A DNA stretch of 64,000 bases from Corylus avellana (lineage: Eukaryota; Streptophyta; Magnoliopsida; Fagales; Betulaceae): the NCBI RefSeq assembly GCF_901000735.1, contig NC_081547.1, forward strand, positions 26,709,382 to 26,773,381, written 5' to 3'. The notes under the pieces were generated by a model that worked only from the letters and a program-made list of their open reading frames with translations, made no database searches and was not told where the DNA came from. Of the stretch, positions 13,811-23,480 are shown piece by piece. Each line of letters opens with the position of its first letter. Position 1 is the stretch's first letter. The position numbers and the translations under genes were made by a program.

Positions 13811-14446
13811 ATGGCAGCAAAAGAGGTAAGCCTGAAGCTTTTCATAGAGAAGGGAAGCCAACAACGGGTGCTCTATGCTGAAGTAGAAAAGGAATTTGTT
13901 GATTTCCTCTTTAGCATTTTCACTCTGCCGGTAGGAGTTGTCTTTCGGCTTCTGAAAGAGGGTAACGTCACGGTAGGCAGTTTGCAAAGCCTTTACCGGA
14001 GCATTGAAAATATGAGTGTTACTCACATCCAACCATACAAAGACAAAAGCTTCCTGTTAGAACCCAAAGTATTCATGCCTGGTGCTAAACCCCCCACTCT
14101 CCTATTGCCAAACGTTGGCTCAACATTCCATCGATTGTATAAATGTTCAAGTTCGAACACATCCAGTAGTACTTGTTTGAGTTACATCGCTGATAACGAT
14201 AGCACAAATTGTGGTTCGTGCGGAACTAGAAAGAACTTGTTAGTATCATCCATAGACTCCCCAAGCGCAATAAGGGCATTCTCCACTAGTGAGGAGGGTT
14301 ACGTGAGAGGGACGGTTACGTACATGGTGATGGATGATCTGGAGGTAAAGCCCTTGTCTTCCAACGCTCTTGTCACTCTGCTTTCCCAGTTTAATGTCGA
14401 TATAAGGGATCTTGAGGAGAAAGTGGTCGATGTTGGTATGGATGAG
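13811..14446 (+). CDS. DUF674 family protein, exon 1 (exon 2 in gap)
   Basis: First unit of the DUF674 cluster; the family's molecular role is unknown. Exon 1 encodes 212 residues: MAAKEVSLKLFIEK start, YAEVEKEFVDFLFSIFTLPV block (~25-45), LLEPKVFMPGA (~88), LLLPNVGSTFHRLYKC (~102), then a Cys cluster (C-SNTSSSTCLSY, NCGSCG). The end is conserved: TYMVMDDLEVKPLS and EKVVDVGMDE. The GAG/GTAT splice donor is at 14446/14447. The gap starts 4 bases later, so the second exon is not seen. The start is chosen by alignment with all paralogs; the upstream in-frame ATG at 13703 lies before the TATA box and is not used. Confidence 0.85.
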
Positions 14447-14450
14447 GTAT

Positions 14451-14550
14451 NNNNNNNNNNNNNNNNNNNNNNNNNNNNNNNNNNNNNNNNNNNNNNNNNN
14501 NNNNNNNNNNNNNNNNNNNNNNNNNNNNNNNNNNNNNNNNNNNNNNNNNN
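14451..14550. other. Assembly gap (100 N) between two DUF674 units
   Basis: The gap removes the intron and exon 2 of the first gene and the promoter and first codons of the second. The two flanking exons are very similar, so the gap may reflect collapse of near-identical repeats. Confidence 0.95.
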
Positions 14551-15404
14551 TGAAGCTTTTCATAGAGAAGGGAAGCCAAAGACGGGTGCTCTATGCTGAA
14601 GCAGACAAGGAATTTGTTGATTTCCTCTTTGGCATTTTCACTCTGCCGGTCGGAGTTGTCTTCCGGCTTCTGAAAGAGGAAAGTGTCTCGGTAGGCAGTT
14701 TGCAAAGCCTTTACCGGAGCATTGAAAATATGAGTGTTACTCACATCCAACTATACAAAGACAAAAGCTTCCTGTTAGAACCCAAAGTATTCATGCCTGG
14801 TGCTAAACCCCCCACTCTCCTATTGCCAAACGTTGCCTCAACATTCCGTCGATTGTACAAGTGTTCGAGTTTGCGTCCGAGCGCATACAGTTGTTGTTTG
14901 AGTTATGTGGCTGATAACAATAACACAATTTGTGGTTCGTGCGGAACTAGACGGAACTTGTTAGCAACAATCATAGACTCCCCAAGCGCATTCTCCACTA
15001 GTGAGGAAGGTTACGTGAGAGGGACGGTTACATACATGGTGACGGATGATCTGGATGTAAAGGTCTTGTCCACCACCTCTCTTGTCACTCTGCTTTCCCT
15101 GTTTAATGTCAACGATATAAGGGAAATTGAGGAGAGAGTGGTCGTTGTTGGCATGGATGAGGTATATTTTTTTTGCTGTCTGTTTGTTTATTATTTTTGG
15201 TAAACTTTGAACAACAAAGTCGTTAAATTTAAGGGTATCATTACATATTATAACACTATTGTTTTCTTTATTTATCTGGTTTGATTTTAGGGTGTGAAAT
15301 TGCTCCATGCTTCTTTGCAATCAAAGACTGTTTTGACTGATGTCTTCCTTCCAGCGAAGATCATTCGAACTGAGGTCTCAGTTAAGAATGAGGGGACATG
15401 TTGA
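14551..15404 (+). CDS. DUF674 family protein, 5' end in gap
   Basis: Exon 1 14551-15161 (codons in frame from 14553, KLFIEKGSQRRVLYAEADKE), intron 15162-15290 (129 bp, GT-AG), exon 2 15291-15404 starting GGTGTGAAATTG and ending KNEGTC plus stop. Very close to the preceding unit. The Cys cluster is LYKCSSLRPSAYSCCLSY then ICGSCG, slightly longer than in its neighbour. No internal stops. With the missing ~8 N-terminal residues it would be about 250 aa and look intact. Confidence 0.85.
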
Positions 15405-16129
15405 AATATGATTCACTTTCCGTATAGGAATGAGTAAATCAAGGGTTTGATTGTTGTGAAGGAATCATGAAATAATAGCAAGTTAATTAGCAACTGTGGC
15501 AATGTCGAAAATCAGTGTGCTTAATTACTAGCTAGGTGTAACTGCTCTGTTGGATTTGTTCATCCAGGATAATATACAAGTGATTGTTAATTTATGTTTG
15601 TTCATTTAGTTGCAGTCATGTAGTAAACTTCTGTTATTTTATAAACTGATATTGCTGATGAAGATAATTCTTAGTATAGTTGACTTTTCAAGGGATCAGT
15701 TGTTAATTTATAGTGGCATTTGAATGGGTTCAGATAACCTCAACCTTATTTATAGTTTTAGATTTACGATTTAAAAATAACGATTTTATAATGGATGAAT
15801 TGCTAAAAACATGATTTTTAAAAACGCTGTTTTGTTTGGCAAAACAGTAGTTTGACATTTAAACCTCAGTTTAGCTTTTAAAATTGGGAATTGTCAAAAA
15901 AAAAACTTCATTTTAAATGCGATTTGAAAATGCAGTTTTTCTGCCTTTTCTAATTGCAATTTTTTTTAAAACACAATCCTAAATAATTTATTTTCTTTGA
16001 TTTAGTTTAAAATTGCACTTTTTGACTATGAAATTACAACCCCAAATGCACCGCCGTACTTTTTAGATGAATATATGTGATCCGTAATTTGCCTTTGTTC
16101 ATCCGCTTCCTTTCACCTGATCATAGACG
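15405..16129. other. 3' flank plus degenerate MITE
   Basis: Downstream DNA of the DUF674 type (TTGCAGTCATGTAGTAAACTT, CTGATATTGCTGATGAAGAT). From about 15760 to 16045 there is a degenerate element with GATTTAAAAATAACGATTTT and ACAACCCCAAATGCACC ends. The same element sits at the equivalent place at 47287-47560, so it predates the block duplication. Confidence 0.5.
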
Positions 16130-16483
16130 TGCATTCAAAAGGATTTAATTTTCATTGTGAAAATCAACAGTCCCTTGCAGCAAAATGTTTATTCGACTGT
16201 TCCAATTCACAAACTCCAATCATTTTTCACCGAGAAAATCTTAAGTTTTTTGCAGCAAAATGTTTATTTGACTGTTCCACTTCAGGAACTCCAATTGGGT
16301 TTTTAATTGCTTCAAGTACTAATACATCCATCGAGAAAATCAACAGTTCCATATTTGCAGCAGAATCTTCAAAATGTTTATTTAATCTTTATAGGGTAAA
16401 ACAGACAGAATGCACTTAAATTCCAAGAGTGAATTCCATACAGCCATAGTACTATAAAAAGGGTAACAGGCAAGCCATCGAAC
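16130..16483 (+). promoter_or_regulatory. Modular promoter, three ~90-bp repeats
   Basis: Three tandem copies of the upstream module (about 16140-16225, 16226-16315, 16316-16395), each with GAGAAAATC..., GCAGCAAAATGTTTATT and, in the second, TTTGACTGTTCC (W-box core TTGACT, where WRKY factors could bind). The core promoter follows: GAATTC at 16431-16436 and CTATAAAAAGGG from 16452. Confidence 0.65.
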
Positions 16484-17344
16484 ATGGCTGCAACAAACGT
16501 AAGCCTGAAGATTCATAGACAAAAAGAAGCAACAGGTACTTTTTCGCCGAAGCAGACAACAAATTTTGTTGATTTCCTGCTTAGCATTTTCACTCTGCTC
16601 GTAGGAGTTGTCACCAGACTTCTCAAAGATGGAGGCGGCGTGGTAGGCTGCCTGCCAAGCCTCTACCAGAGCATTAAGAATTTGAGTGTTACATACATCA
16701 AACCAGACAAAAACAAACTTTTTCTGCTGGAACCCAAACTAGTCATGCCTGGTGCTGAGGTCCCTCTCCTATTGCCAAACGTTGGCTCAACATTTTCTCA
16801 ATTGTATAGGTGTCCGAACACAGGCAGTAATTGTTTGAGCTTCGCGGCTGTTGATGTTGGCACGATTTGTCCTTCATGCAAATCGAAGATGGACCGGAAT
16901 GTAAAATGCGTAGACCCAACAAGGGCAACCAGGGCTGCATCCGCCGCTAGTGAGGAAGGTTACGTGATAGGGACGGTTGCATACATGGTGATGGATGATC
17001 TGGAGTTGAAGCCATCTTCCTCCAGCTTTCTTGTCACTCTACTTACCAAGTTCAATGTCAAGGATGTTGGAGATATTGAGGAGAAAGTGGTCGATATGGG
17101 CCTGGATGAGGTTTGATTTGACATTTAACACTTGTTTTCTGTGCATTACAACTACCAAATGATTACATATTTTAACTGCCTTCTTTTATGTGGTTTGATG
17201 GTAGGGTGTGAATTTGCTAAGGCTTCTTTGCAATCCAAGATTGTTTTGACTGATGTCTTTCTTCCAACAGAAATCATTAAAACTGAGGAGTCGATTGAGA
17301 ATGAGCAGACAAAGATAAGAGCGATGGATATATGTGGAATTTGA
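16484..17344 (+). pseudogene. DUF674 unit with compensated frame and defective exon 2
   Basis: Exon 1 16484-17110 is open, but its N-terminal part reads KIHRQKEATGTFSPKQTTN instead of the family's LFIDKK...VLFAEADKKF. Aligned with the paralog at 19294, this comes from a 2-base loss followed by two 1-base gains, after which the frame is restored at FVDFLLSIFTL. The rest is normal (Cys cluster YRCPNTGSNCLSF, ICPSCKSKM). Exon 2 (17205 on) has lost one base in CTCAAGG, so normal splicing would stop after 14 codons. A cryptic acceptor CTAAG at ~17221 would restore the frame. Either a decaying gene or one with an altered N-terminal strand. Confidence 0.75.
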
Positions 17345-18290
17345 ACTAATGATGCATATTTCCGTATCAGAATTGAGTAAATCAAGGGAATGATTGTTGT
17401 TAATGAATGTGTAGAATACAAGTGATTGCAAATTTTTGGTGTTGATTTAGTTGCAGTTATGTCAACTTCTGTTAATTATAAACTGATATTACTGATGAAG
17501 ATCAACTTGACCCTTATTAAAATGGAACCATTACTAGCTCTTAAATTAGAGTTGTTAATACAAATGAATATGTTATAACAATTTTTGTATATTCAATGCA
17601 CTCCATGGATAGAAAAATACAGTAATTAAAAATACGACTATTTGAGTAGATGAATCCCATAAGAGTTTTCTGTATTTTCCTTTATTCGATAAATTAATTA
17701 ATTCTGAAACAAATGCCCACAAACTCCAATTGGCTTTTAAATTGCTTCAAGAAGTTGTTGTGACTACTCATAAATGGCAATCTCTCATTAATTTGTGGGC
17801 AAATTGAACTGAAAGGATTTTCCATTGAGAAAATCAACAGTCCCATTGCAACAAAATGTGTATAATTGACTGCAAATGCGAAGGGATCCTGGGAATAGTT
17901 TTCTTCCCATGGGACTACTAAATGATATTAAGGAGAAAGTGGTGGATATGGGCATGGATGAAGTATGGCAATCATCCCTTCCTTTATGTGAATTACAACT
18001 ACCAACTGCTTCAGCTACTAAACGTGATTCTATTTAATTACGTGCGGGCTTAAACTCCCTTTTAATAGGTAAGGCTCAATATGTGAAATATTCAATTAAA
18101 ATGGAGGTGATTTGACGGAGTTAACGTTCAAACTCAGGACTTTTAACTCTAATACCATGTTAAATTAATGACTTAATCATTAGTTTAACAACATTGACAA
18201 TTGCCTCAGCTACCAAACTCATTTTACATCATTTGAATAACAATATACGTTTGCTTAAGTGCTTAAGCAACTTAACTTTATTGAATTTTA
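17345..18290 (+). pseudogene. DUF674 flank and body-deleted relic
   Basis: After the 3' flank of the previous unit, promoter-module sequence appears at 17715-17880 (CCATTGAGAAAATCAACAGTCCC). It is followed almost at once by the last ~40 bases of an exon 1 (17920-17958; reading KEKVVDMGMDE and a donor). The ~600 bp of coding sequence between is gone, so this is a unit collapsed by deletion. At 18040-18180 a retroelement-like stretch (TCTAATACCATGTTAAATT) follows. Confidence 0.65.
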
Positions 18291-18829
18291 AATTTTGTTA
18301 CTCGATCTATTAATTTCTTGCCATCAGAGGGAAGTTCATCAAAAAAAGAAGGGATTTCTACGTATGCTGATGTGCATGAGAGAGAGAGAGAGGTATCGAA
18401 AATTCAAGGGGATATTATTGAGCCATTCAGGAGATTATTGTTGTAGATTGCATGTTATTAAGTTGAAGGAATACCCTGAAGTCTACCGTTTTTTATTTTT
18501 ATTTTTTTATCGTTTTAAAATAAAATGGAAAATTAAATGCTCCAAAGTGTATTACAGAGTCGCTGCGTCACTCTCGATTGATCCGCACTGTTTGCAAACC
18601 TGAAAAGAAACAGGTTGGGTTCAACTTCTGCAATGGAGATCAGAGTAGTGATGAAGCCGACAAGGACTGGTTTTCAGCTATTCAGATATTCTAAATTGTC
18701 TGGTTGGGGGTGTGGAGGATAATCATCCCAGTTCAAAGCCTCTGTTTTGCTTCCATTGGTATAAGGAGAAGGAAATGAGAGGAGGGGAAAAGATGGAATG
18801 GAAGAAACAGAATCCGAAACGATTGCTCG
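18291..18829. other. No gene seen
   Basis: AT-rich DNA with a short (GA)n at 18378-18392. I do not recognise coding content on either strand. Confidence 0.4.
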
Positions 18830-19293
18830 TATTAATTTGTGCCCAAAACTGATGAAAGTATTTCCTATAGAGAAAATCAAGAGTCCCTTGCAGCTAAATG
18901 TTGAATTGACCTTTTCAAGTCACAAACTCCAATGGTTTTCGGCTGAGAACATCAACAGTGCTTCAATTCGCTGCAAAATGTTTATTTGACACAAGCTCCA
19001 ATTGGGTTTTAAATTGCTTCAAGTAGTTGTTATTACTACTCATAAATTAATCTCTCATTATTTTGTGGCCAAAATTGAATGGATTATCCATTGAGAAAAT
19101 CAACAGTTGTCCATTGCAGCAGAATGTCCATTTGACTGTTCCAAGTTCCAAACGGTAATAAAACAAGGCACTTCCATTCCAAGAGTGAATTCCATATAGC
19201 CTTAAAGGCTATAAAAAGGGTAACAGGCAAGCCAGTAGAGGCCACTTACTGGACTCAATCTCATCGAAGATTTAGAATACTTGAGATACTAAC
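18830..19293 (+). promoter_or_regulatory. Modular promoter of the 19.3-kb DUF674 unit
   Basis: Module copies at about 18855-18935, 18936-19015 and 19080-19150, with GAGAAAATCAA, TTGCAGC and TTTGACTGTTCCAAG (W-box core). The core promoter has AAGAGTGAATTC (19187-19192) and CTATAAAAAGGG from 19209. The start codon follows at 19294. Confidence 0.6.
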
Positions 19294-20244
19294 ATGGCTG
19301 AAACAAAGGTAAGCCTGAAGCTTTTCATAGACAAAAAAGGGCAACGGGTGTTTTTTGCTGAAGCAGACAAAAAATTTGTTGATTTCCTATTAAGCATTTT
19401 CACTCTTCCTGTGGGAGCTGTCTTTAGGCTTCTGGAAGAGGGAGGCAGCGTGGTAGGCAGCTTGCCTAGCCTTTACCAGAGCTTTAAAAATATGAGTGTT
19501 AATTACATCCAACCAAGCAAAGACAAACTTTTTCTGCTAGAACCCAAAGTAATCATGCCCGGTGCTGTAGTCCCTCTCCTTTTGCAAAACGTTGGGTCAA
19601 CATTCCGTCAACTGTATAGGTGCCAGTACTCATCCAGTTACAGTTACTGTAGCAGTTACGTGGTTGATGAAATTAACACAATTTGTCCTCAGTGCAAGTC
19701 TAAGATGGACCGAATCGTAACATACATAGGCCCACAAAGCGCAATTAGGGCCTCCTCCAATGATGGTTACGTGAAAGAGACGGTTACATACATGGTGATG
19801 GATGATTTGGAGGTGACACCCTGTTCCACCACTACTCTTATCTCTCTGCTCACCAAGTTTAAGGTCAATGTCAACGAAAAAGGGGCTATTGAGGAGTGAG
19901 TTGTCGATCTGGGCATGGTTGAGGTATGGCAATCAATATTCAATAATCATCCCTTGTTTTCTGTTCATTACAACTGCAAAAAATGCTTCTTTTACTGCAT
20001 GCCTTTTACCAAATGCAGCGCCACTAGTATGATTACTATTATAACTATTTTTCTTCTTTCTTTTTTTTTTGTTTGATGGTAGGGTTTGAAATTGCTCCAG
20101 GCTTCTTTACATTCGAAGACTGTTTTGACTGACATCTTTCTTCACACCGAGATCATTAAATCTGAGGACTCAATTAAAAATGAGCATGCAGAAATCATTA
20201 AAACAGATGACTCCAGTAAGGACGTGGGATATGTGGAAATTTGA
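19294..20244 (+). pseudogene. DUF674 unit with a premature stop at the end of exon 1
   Basis: Exon 1 19294-19923 is intact through GAIEE, then has TGA (19897-19899) where paralogs have a Lys codon. Eight codons later the normal donor GAG/GTATGG follows. Intron 19924-20082 (159 bp) and exon 2 20083-20244 are normal and open. Exon 2 carries an internally repeated acidic tail (EIIKSEDS then EIIKTDDS). The stop removes the conserved VVDLGM block and the whole second exon. The 201-residue truncated product could still form the main domain, so loss of function is likely but not proven. Confidence 0.8.
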
Positions 20245-20599
20245 TTCATTTTCGGTATTAGAAAGAGAAAATCAAGGGATTGATTGTTTTCAATGAATAA
20301 TGAGATTATAGCAATCAAGGCAATGTCAAAAATCAGTTTGTTTAATTACTAGTTGCAAGAGTTCTTTCGATTGTAACTTTTTGGTGTTCATTTACTTGCT
20401 GTACGTCATGTAAGCTTCTACTAATTATAATCTGGTATTGGTGTTGAAGATAATTCCTAGTATGGATTTCCTCTCAAGTGTGGTTAACATAGTAAAATTT
20501 GATTGGGCTCAGATCAACCTGACCATTATTATTAAATGGTTAGTAGCGCTTAATATTAGTTATGTTAGAATTGTTAATACAAATATTAAAAAGAATTAC
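20245..20599. other. 3' flank of DUF674 unit
   Basis: Typical downstream sequence shared with other units (TTGATTGTTTTCAATGAATAATGAG, TTAATTATAATCTGGTATTGG). No gene. Confidence 0.45.
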
Positions 20600-20935
20600 A
20601 AGGGAGGGTTCTTGCCATTCTTGATCTGAATGGAAGAGAGAATAGGGGACCCCATGCCCCGTGGGAATGCTGCCAAATAGGGGACCCCGAATGACCATTT
20701 AGCTAAAGCATGTGCCATAAAATTGGCATATCAAGAAATTTTTAAAGCATTCCAACTTTGAAAAGAGGATAAAGCTAAACTAATATCCGAAATATAATTA
20801 GCAAATGACCAAGAATAAAAAAGAGGCGGATTGTTCACGGCCAAAATCACTAGAAGAGCATCTCCTTCCAAAGATAGACATTCAAAGCTCAAAGAGGTAG
20901 CTAACTGAACAGCCAAGAGGGCTATGTTATATCAG
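20600..20935 (-). pseudogene. LINE RNase H-domain fragment
   Basis: Minus-strand reading gives VQLATSLSFECLSLEGDALL, SFANYISDISLALSSFQSW and, after a stop, YANFMAHALAKW. This is the RNase H-like tail typical of plant non-LTR retrotransposons, including the A-H-x-L-A-K motif. It is 5'-truncated, holds a stop at about 20731, and interrupts the DUF674 3' flank. Just downstream the phrase AATAGGGGACCCC occurs twice. Confidence 0.75.
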
Positions 20936-22124
20936 TTTATGTATATTTAATGTACTCTATGGAAGGAAAAATGCAGTAAAATAATTTTTTTAAAGTGATT
21001 CTAATCATTTAATCAATATGAGCATCAAATTGTTGGATATTCTAATCTTTTCTCGCATTTTAGCTTGGCATGATAGAAATAAGTGATTTCTACTTACCAT
21101 GCACGAAAGTAATTCGAAATTAAGAACCAATGTGTATAAAATTCTTTGGTGCGAAATTAGATAGGAATGATAGGACAAATTACTATCACAAGTACCATGG
21201 ACGAAGCCCTCTGCTTGGGAGAAGAATAATTCCTTCCTCTTTTTATTAAAGAAGACCCTACAAGTCACTCTAGAAGCCCTCTGCTTAGGAATGATAGGAC
21301 AAATTACTTGACGGCAAAGATTGCATAGGGCACTCAATCCCTTATTAGAATACGGAGTCGTAATTTATTTGATCTCATATTCGACTTGGTGGTTGTCTTC
21401 GGCTATTTAAGGAGTAATAACAAGATGAAGAGGTATCGAGGTTCATACCAACAAAACCAGGTTCAGACCATTGGAAACGAACGAAGAAGAAAGACAGGTT
21501 TCGAAAGCGAGTGGACCTTCCCCACATCAAAAAGGTATACGAGTTACAACTTACAAATGCTTTGAGCTGAAACTCAAACGGGATTATATTAAATTACAAT
21601 TTTGTATAACATAATTTACATTTTATGAACATTAAGACATATCTAGAATATACAAATTACAAAAGAAACCCACTAAAGAAAAACGCTTCTTCTTATTTTT
21701 TGCTTTTTTTATTTTTATTTTCACTGTCATCAATTAATTGGGTTTACAATAAATTAATTTATTATGCAACCCATCGATCATTTGTAGAATAAAAAAAATG
21801 GGTTGCGGCACTGTTTACAAATTCATGGAGGAAAAATGCAAAATGCATCCGGAGTGATCATTAAAATGGGTTTTTTTTAGTGATAGGACCTACACAATTT
21901 ATAGGAATTTTTTTATTTTTTAAATTTTGTTTTTGTTTTTGTTTTTAATTTTGTTGTGTTTATCTGAAAATTGTAATGAAGCGTAGCTAGCATAAGAAGG
22001 CACTTGCAAGAGCGAATTCTCTGTAGGCCAAAAGCCTTTAAATAAACAAAGCCTATTGAGGGTTCTTGCTATATTGATCATTAATCCATTTGTAGATTTA
22101 TAATCATCGACGCCAGCACCTAAC
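20936..22124 (+). promoter_or_regulatory. Duplicated upstream block and promoter, TTTAAATA class
   Basis: The block 21000-21600 is homologous to the inner halves of the inverted pair at 37.3-38.2 and 39.7-40.5 kb (GATAGGAATGATAGGACAAA, GTGGACCTTCCCC), with internal deletions. The proximal promoter has CACTTGCAAGAGCGAATTC (GAATTC 22014-22019) and TTTAAATA at 22037-22044 instead of CTATAAAAAGGG. The same variant precedes the units at 36218 and 42446, marking a subfamily. Confidence 0.6.
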
Positions 22125-23085
22125 ATGGCAGCAACAAACGTAAACCTCAAGCTTTTCATAGACAGAAACGAGCAAACGGTGCTTTTTGCTGAAGCAGACA
22201 AAGTATTTGTTGATTTTCTATTAAGTATTTTCATTCTTCCTGTCGGAGCTGTAGCTAGGCTTCTGAAAGAGGGGGGCAGCGTGGTAGGCAGCTTGCCAAG
22301 CCTCTACCAGAGTATTAAAAATATGAGTGTTAATTACATCCAACCAGGCAAAAATAAACTTTTTCTGCTAGAACCCAAAGTAATCATGCCCGGTGCTGAA
22401 GTTCCTCTCCTTTTGCCAAACGTTGGGTCAACTTTTCGTCAATTGTATAGGTGTCAGACCATTTCCAGTAGTTGTTGGTTTTACGTTGCTGTTGACTATA
22501 GCACAATTTGTCCTTCGTGCAAACTTAAGATGGACCGAAATGTAAGATTTGTAGACCCACCAAGCGAAATCAGGGCATCCTCCACTAGTGAGGAAGGTTA
22601 CGTGAAAGAGACAGTTACATACGTGGTGATGGATGATCTTGAGGTGAAGCCCTTGTCCTCCACTACTCTTATCTCTCTGCTTACCAAGTTTAATGTCAAT
22701 GTCAACGAACCGGGGGCCATTGAGGAGAAAGTCGTCGATCTAGGCATGGATGAGGTATGACAATCAACAATCATCCCTTGTTTTCTGTTCATTACAACTT
22801 CTAAAAATGCCTCTTTTACTGCATGTTTGGTAAACATTGAACAAGGCTATATATGCTACTAGTATGATTACATATTATAACTATATATTTTACTTATTTT
22901 TTCTGGTTTGATGCCAGGGTTTGAAATTGGTCGAGGCTTCTTTGCATTCAAAGACTGTTTTGACTGACGTCTTCATTCCAAACATGATCATTAAAGCTAG
23001 TAGCGAAGTCAAAGCCACATATCATCAACCGATGCCCAGAGCCGGAGCCACAGTGGCGGCCGATGCCCCGGCCAGATGGATATGA
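22125..23085 (+). CDS. DUF674 family protein, intact, unusual C-terminal tail
   Basis: Exon 1 22125-22754 (210 aa), intron 22755-22917 (163 bp), exon 2 22918-23085 (55 aa); 265 aa in total with no stops. It starts MAATNVNLKLFIDRNEQTV and has the AEADKVFVDFLLSIF block, LLEPKVIMPGA, and the Cys cluster YRCQTISSSCWFYVAVD with ICPSCKLKM. The end is EKVVDLGMDE. Exon 2 begins GLKLVEASLHSKTVLTDVF as in paralogs, then departs after IIKASSEVK into an Ala/Pro-rich tail (HQPMPRAGATVAADAPARWI). The tail's DNA is strikingly GC-rich against its AT-rich surroundings, which suggests the original end was replaced by inserted sequence. One of the best candidates for a functional copy. Confidence 0.88.
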
Positions 23086-23480
23086 TAAATCACATACAAC
23101 AGATTGTGATAAAGACAATGACAAAGTCCTACCTTTGATCAAACAGAAACTCTTGCAAGAATAATAGTTGAAGAGAACTACCTCTTAAAGATAATTGTAT
23201 AGAATTAAGTTTCTAGCAGTTATTGATCTTGTAAACAAAATAATATCTTTATCATTATAAAAAAAACATACTACCATATGGTGGGGCAGGCATAATTATA
23301 CATGTTGGATATTTTTGTCAAATATGTGATTGACAAATTCTAGTGATTAAAACCTTGTAATTCCCACATGTAATTTGGCTTCACTGGAGCACATTGTAAC
23401 ATTTCCAGGATGGACCGTTCGCAAGGCCATTCATGGCCATGAACGAGAAGACTTTTAGTACTAATTTCAGAGAGCTTTGT
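23086..23480. other. No gene seen
   Basis: AT-rich spacer between the DUF674 unit and the Copia remnant. I do not recognise it. Confidence 0.35.

Noticed and set aside
18040..18180. Possible solo LTR ending in ATACCATGTTAAATT
   Set aside because: Only one edge resembles a known motif and no target duplication or second edge was found.
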